From the NCBI RefSeq assembly GCF_028554725.1, contig NC_071669.1, positions 6,410,501 through 6,474,500 on the forward strand: DNA of 64,000 nucleotides, given 5' to 3'. The notes under the pieces are model-generated. The model ran no database searches. It was not told the origin of the DNA and saw nothing but the letters and a program-made list of their open reading frames with translations. Position 1 is the first letter of the stretch. Each line of letters starts with the position of its first letter. Below are positions 58,830 through 64,000 of this stretch, in pieces. A program made the translations under genes and the position numbers. Source of the DNA: Zeugodacus cucurbitae (taxonomy: Eukaryota; Arthropoda; Insecta; Diptera; Tephritidae).

Positions 58830-60292
58830 AATATTATTATTATTGAAAATGTATGTGATTGGCGTTGCAACCGTTTAGCCGGTTATAGCCGAATCGACGA
58901 TAGTGCGCCATCTCTCTCTCTCCCTCCAACGGACTGGAGGCCTTCCCCTTCCTCGGCTTCCTCCAGCGGGTACTGCATCGAACACTTTCAGGGCTGGAGT
59001 GTTTTCGTCCATTCGGACAACATGACCTAGCCAGCGTAGCCGCTGTCTTTTTATTCGCTGAACTATGTCAATGTCGTCGTATAACTCGTACAGCTCATCG
59101 TTCCATCGTCTGCGGTATTCGCCGTTGCCAATGTTCTTAGGACCATAAATCTTGCGCAAAATTTTCCTCTCGAAAACTCCTAGTGTCGTCTCATCTGATG
59201 TTGACAGCGTCCAAGCTTCTGCACCGTAGAGCAGTACGGGAATGATAAGCGACTTGTAGAGCTTGATTTTGGTTCGTCGAGAGAGGACTTTACTGTTTAA
59301 TTGCCTACTCAGTCCAAAGTAGCACCTGTTGGCAAGAGTTATTCTGCGCTGGATTTCGAGGCTGACATTGTTCGTGTTGTTGATGCTGGTTCCCAGGTAT
59401 ACGAAATTATCTACGACCTCGAAGTTATGACTGTCAACAGTGACGTGGGAGCCAAGACGCGAATGCGCCGACTGTTTGCTTGATGACAGGAGATATTTCG
59501 TCTTGTCCTCATTCACCTCCAGACCCATTCGCTTCGCCTCCTTATCCATGCGGGGAAAAAGCAGAACAATCGGCGCGGTTGTTGCTTCCGATGATATCAA
59601 TATCATCGGCGTACGCTAGGAGCTGTACACTCTTGTAGTACCTTCTCTAGCTCTGCAGCTCTTATAATTTTTTCCAGCGTCAGGTTAAAGAAGTCGCACG
59701 ATAGCGAGTCACCTTGTCTGAAACCTCGTTTGGTATCGAACGGCTCGGAGAGGTCCTTCCCAATCATGACGGAGCTTTTGGTGTTGCTCAACGTCAACTT
59801 ACACAGCCGTATTAGTTTTGCGGGGATACCAAATTCAGACATCGCGGCATAAAGGCAGCTCCTTTTCGTTCTGTCGAAAGCTGCTTTAAAATCGACAAAA
59901 AGGTGATGTGTGTCGATCCTCTTTTCACGGGTCTTCTCCAAGATTCGGCGCATGGTGAATATCTGGTTAGTTGTCGATTTTCCAGGTCTAAAGCCACACT
60001 GATAAGGTCCAATCAGTTGGTTGACGGTGGGCTTTAGTCTTTCACACAATACGCTCGATAGAACCTTGTATGCGATATTTAGGAGGCTGATCCCACGGTA
60101 ATTGGCGCAGATTGTGGGATCTCCCTTTTTATGGATTGGGCAGAGCACACTGAGATTCCAATCGTCAGGCATGCTTTCTTCCGACCATATTTTGCATAGA
60201 AGCTGATGCATGCACCTTATCAGTTCTTCGCCGCCGTATTTGAATAGTTCTGCCGGTATTCTATCGACCCCCGCTGCTTTGTTGTTCTTCAA
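58830..60292 (-). mobile_element. 5'-truncated non-LTR retrotransposon, best copy
   Basis: On the minus strand, from 60292, comes the reverse transcriptase (NNKAAGVDRIPAELFKYG; ANYRGISLLNIAYKVL; PYQCGFRPGKSTTNQIF; THHLFVDFKAAFD). The catalytic AYADDIDIIG is at about 59616-59587, and the post-RT region follows (NFVYLGTSINNTNNVS; YGAEAWTLSTSDETTL; RQRLRWLGHVVRMDE). The 3' end is followed by an ATT microsatellite at 58830-58845. The endonuclease part is missing, so this is a 5' truncation. The clade is RTE-like, from overall resemblance; not certain. Confidence 0.9.
58875..60292 (-). pseudogene. LINE reverse transcriptase pseudogene
   Basis: The frame open from 60292 to 59603 carries RT motifs up to DFFNLTLEKIIRAAELEK. 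YADD is encoded in a second frame. The post-RT ORF (59606-58875) is entered after another single-base shift near 59545 (CRMDKEAKRM restored). So at least two frameshifts flank the catalytic box. No start of ORF1/endonuclease is present, so it is non-functional. Confidence 0.85.
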
Positions 60293-60299
60293 GCGGGTA

Positions 60300-61560
60300 A
60301 TTGCTATTCGAATTATTGAAAATACTGAGTAAGAAAACGACTGTTGCTCAAAATGAAGTTCTGTTTACGCTCACTCATTCCTGCGATGCATTTTAAAATA
60401 CTCTCACTTCTCTCATTTTTTGTTTACTGCGCTTAAATGTTCAACATGTGCGCATTAAGAGAGAGTCACTGTAAACACAACACTGTAAAAAGGGTACACG
60501 AAATACACTGTTAAGTCATACGGAATTCGCTGCAGGAGTGTTTATGTCTTCCGGGGCAGTTAGCATGTTTTAGAACAAAAATGAAGGCAACAGAGAACGA
60601 GAGAGCGTCATTTAATGCGACACTGAGCGGCTACGTCAAATTCAATAGTTCAATGAGTAAATTTCCTTAACGCTCCTGTCTCGTCCATCCTTTTCGCCGG
60701 TTTTCTATCATATTCCTTGTTTATAGGAAGTACTAAAAAAATCAAGAGCTCTGCAAGAATGTCAGGTAGTTAGGCAGCACATGACTACCGGGCAGAGCTA
60801 AAACAAATAAATAAAGAGCAGAGAATATAAGTAAAATGGGTAAACAGCAACAAAGAGCTAAGGAGCAGCTGATAGACAACAGTAGACGCGATTATTTACT
60901 GCGGTCTCGGGAGGAATATCAGTCAACTGTGTATGTACGAGTATGTAATGTTGTGTGCTATGTTACAAAAACAAAATTCTAAAAAGTAGTAAGACACAAA
61001 GTAAAAAGTCAAAAGGGCAAAATATGTGAAGTGCGTACTCGACTTGGGCTGACTTGGGACATGTACCACCCAACTACCGTTACCAAACAACATTACACAA
61101 CATTACAGCTGTTGCTGCTTAATGGTTGTACTGATTATATTTAGCGACTGGAAAAAAAAGTATTTGTGTTTGTTTTTGCTGTAGCAAATTTGTACGTTGT
61201 AGACATTTAAAGTGGGAAATGTATGCCATTATGGTGTGGCCAGAGAAACTGTTGCTATTATGTGTGTATGTATGTATGTATTTATGTGCGAAGGAACTGC
61301 GAGCGACCATAGACCGGAAGGCAAAAAATGCGTGGAATTCGCTAATGGCAGAAAACTAAATGTGAGCTGGAAATGAGAGAGTAGTTAAAGTCATAACGGC
61401 TGATAGAAGCAATAGTAATAATAGCCGACTACTAACGAACTGTAAGCGAAGCTACTGCAATTAATTGAAAAAAGTGTAAATAATGCAAAAATAGTAACAA
61501 CAAAAATAAAATAAATGTGAGTGAAGTAAAAATATAAAAATTAAAAAAATAAATAAAAAA
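60300..61560. other. Intergenic, nothing recognised
   Basis: Includes a (TGTATG)n microsatellite near 61262. Composition is fairly balanced at 60320-60720 but without any coding frame. Confidence 0.4.
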
Positions 61561-62603
61561 AACGTTAACTTCGGCTGTACCGAGGCTAATATACCCTTCA
61601 CAGGTGCATTTCTTTTAGTAACTATGTGTTTAAGCAAATCTAAAACCGTAAGAAAAAGTAAGTAAAAAAAGAAAACATTTTATTAATTCTTTTTAGCCGG
61701 GTTGTTTGCTAGAAACATTAAGGTTATATAGTTAACCGATCTGAACAATTTTTTCGGAGATTATATTATTACCTTAAGCAGTAATCCATGTCAAATTTCG
61801 TGAAGATACCACGTCAAATGCGAAAATTTTCCATACAAGCCATTGATTCCGATCGTTCGGTTTGTATGGCAGCTATATGCTATAGTGAACCGATCTGAAC
61901 GATTTTTTCGGAGATTAAATTACTTCTATGAACAATAACTCACACCAAATTTCGTGAATATACCACGTCAAATGCGGAACTTTTCCATACAAGTCATTGA
62001 TTCCGATCGTTCAGTTTGTATGGCAGCTATATGCTATAGTGACCCGATCCGAAAATTTTTTTTCGCAGATTAACTTATTTCTATGAGCAATAACTCACAC
62101 CAAACTTCGTGAAGATATGTAGTAAAATGCGGAAGTTTTCCATACAAGCCCTTGATTCCGATCGTTCAGTTTGTATGGCAGCTATATGCTATAGTGACCC
62201 GATCCGAAAATTTTTTTTCGCAGATTAACTTATTTCTATGAGCAATAACTCACACCAAATTTCGTGAAGATATGTAATAAAATGCGGATGTTTTCCATAC
62301 AAGCCCTTGATTCCGATCGTTCAGTTTGTATGGCAGCTATATGATATAGTGAACCGATATCGGCAGTTCCGACAAATGAGCAGCTTCTTGAAGAGAAAAT
62401 AACATCTGCAAAACGATAACTTAAAAACTGAAGGAATAGTTCATATATATACAGATAGACAGACAGACAGACGGACATGGCTAAATCGAATCAGTACAAT
62501 ATACTGATCATTTATATATATACTTTAAAGGGCCTCCGACGCTTCCTTCTGGGTGTTACAAACTTCGTGACAAACTTAATATATCCTGTTCAGGGTATAA
62601 AAA
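61561..62603. mobile_element. ~1-kb interspersed repeat with TATACCCT ends
   Basis: Near the left end TAATATACCCTTCACAGG, and near the right end CCTGTTCAGGGTATAAAA, form an imperfect inverted pair. Between them lies a tandem array (next entry) and then a TTCCTTCTGGGTGTTACAAA tail. Non-coding. The structure suggests a TIR-type non-autonomous repeat. No target duplication could be defined with confidence. Confidence 0.7.
61722..62360. repeat. 155-bp tandem repeat, four units
   Basis: TTTGTATGGCAGCTATATG recurs at 61861, 62015, 62170 and 62325 (spacing 154, 155, 155). Each is preceded by TTTTCCATACAAGCC and TTGATTCCGATCGTTC. Units 3 and 4 are most alike, so expansion is probably recent at that end. 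The array sits inside the TATACCCT repeat. Confidence 0.92.
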
Positions 62604-64000
62604 ATTAAAATAAAAGAGCAAAGAAAATATGTGAAAAGAATAATGAAAAAAATTTCCTGAGCTTGTTAAAGGGTTGAACTAAATTTTTTAAATAATACTA
62701 GGGCACTTGCACATGTTTAATCCTTCAAAGTAACTCCGGTGGACACGCAATGCACGCAATGTTGAAGCATAACAGCATAAATAAATAGGAAATAGGGTTA
62801 GACACAAGTGGTTCTGCCTATAAGTCTAAAAAAGGAAATAGGTAGGAGCGCGTGCAGGCATGTGGCTGATGTATGTAGCGTTAGCAATTGCGGTAACGGT
62901 AATGTTAACGGTTTTTCAAATACTAGATGTTGCTTTTATGTGTTTAGTTATGAACAGAAATGCTGCCATAATACTAACTTGGGCACAACGCACCTAACTC
63001 ACGCTACCACCTACCTACCATCCACCTTCTACACACGCATATACGTTATTTATGCGTGCTTGTGCTTATGCGTTCGAATGCGTGCACTTAATCTGTAACA
63101 ACAAATGAATCTACTACCCTTCGATGATGTGTATCAGCAAATGCGGTCGAAAGGTTTTTCAATGCACTTAGCGTGTTGAAAATGCGTAGTGCCTGTCACT
63201 AGGGACACTCACGTGTATTGCTTGTTTCATAGAAAAAAGGGTGTTTATTTTCGAGGAATGTTATTTCGAAAAATTTAGTGCATTTAATGTTTGAAAAAAT
63301 TTTGTTAAGCCAGAATTTTCGTATTTTATATAACCTATAAAATGTAGACAAACCTGATCTGAGAGACGTTTCCAAATATGTATCCAACTAATTTCACTTG
63401 ACCTCTCAAAATATAAACATCATCTGACATCACGAAAGTCCTCAAATTGTTAGTGATTCTGAAATCACATGAGTCCATAAAAATTTAATCTCTAAAGCAT
63501 ATGAAAACCGTTCGATCGGTCTCATTGCACACCACTTCTTCCAGCAATGCTTAAATAAGTAATCCTGAGCTACACCAAGATAACCAATTGGCTGACATCG
63601 TGTACTCTAATAGTTCGAAATCATTCACCTGTGAGATTCATTGTCAGTTTTAAGAATATCAAACAGAAAACCCCCAACTAGCCCTTAGGAAGCACCCTAT
63701 ACTAACTCTCCTGTTGCAATTATTATACATAGTTGGCTGGCTGAGAAAGTGCTTGGATATAGTTCAGTCACGCAGCTGTCAAGTTTAGCACTTAATTCAG
63801 TGCATATGAAATATGAATGCGCAGCAAAGTAGTTTCCCCAGTTGACTTAGTTGGCGGTAAAATAAAGTCAAAAGCGGATAAAGTCATAATTTAATGGGTT
63901 TATACTATAGAAAATAGAAAATAAAATTTGTTGCAATCTAACGTTGGTTCTCGATACATTTTGCAACAGTTTGTTGTAGTCATAAATTCTGATTACTGAT
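62604..64000. other. Intergenic, nothing recognised
   Basis: No gene, repeat or element was recognised to the window end. Confidence 0.4.

Noticed and set aside
1..64000. CRISPR arrays, operons or tRNA/rRNA genes
   Set aside because: The tandem arrays have long A+T-rich units without spacers, the genes have introns, and no cloverleaf or rRNA signature was seen.

Overview
The window looks like a gene-sparse, A+T-rich stretch of a higher dipteran nuclear genome. A tephritid fruit fly is my best guess. The reasons are short GT-AG introns with fly-like proteins, abundant (CATA)n/TATG microsatellites, and interspersed repeats of the kind common in tephritids. The species is an inference, not a reading. 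No tRNA, rRNA, CRISPR array or prokaryotic feature was seen.

The 5.7-38.2 kb core holds five supported protein genes whose exons I reconstructed by joining splice sites in phase. A FAM91A1 homologue runs leftward (8743 to 5732). About 1 kb away, head to head, is a UBE3A-type E6AP HECT ubiquitin ligase with nine coding exons (9755-14463, +). It is followed in tandem by Plod, procollagen lysyl hydroxylase, with eleven coding exons (15912-38226, +). Plod's eighth intron (29514-36354) contains two related genes on the opposite strand for small secreted single-Ig-domain proteins (30743-29617 and 35266-32600). FAM91 and UBE3A serve trafficking and ubiquitin-dependent turnover. Plod works in the secretory pathway on collagen lysines. 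The nested Ig genes have no obvious functional link to Plod.

From 38.3 kb to the end, and in the first 5.7 kb, I see no convincing coding gene. These regions hold transposon remains. There is a deleted mariner/Tc1-superfamily element inside Plod intron 2, and four copies of a mariner-derived miniature family sharing a TGTTC-A6-TAACGGGAATT end. There is a 760-bp hAT remnant with an 8-bp target duplication and a 510-bp TTAA-flanked MITE nested in another repeat. Three copies of a repeat whose ends read TATACTCTCGCAA / TTGCGAGAGTATA are present, plus a roughly 1-kb repeat with an internal 155-bp tandem array. Several 5'-truncated non-LTR retrotransposons also occur, the best preserved with its RT YADD box at 58.86-60.29 kb. 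Introns and intergenic DNA also carry degenerate satellites: about 260 bp (20.8-22.1 kb), about 150 bp (31.5-31.9 kb), about 140 bp (34.2-35.1 kb) and an AAC-rich block (43.0-44.4 kb).

Two stretches richer in CpG (about 2.3-4.0 kb and 42.2-42.8 kb) may be promoters or 5' noncoding exons of neighbouring genes lying outside the window. That is weakly supported.
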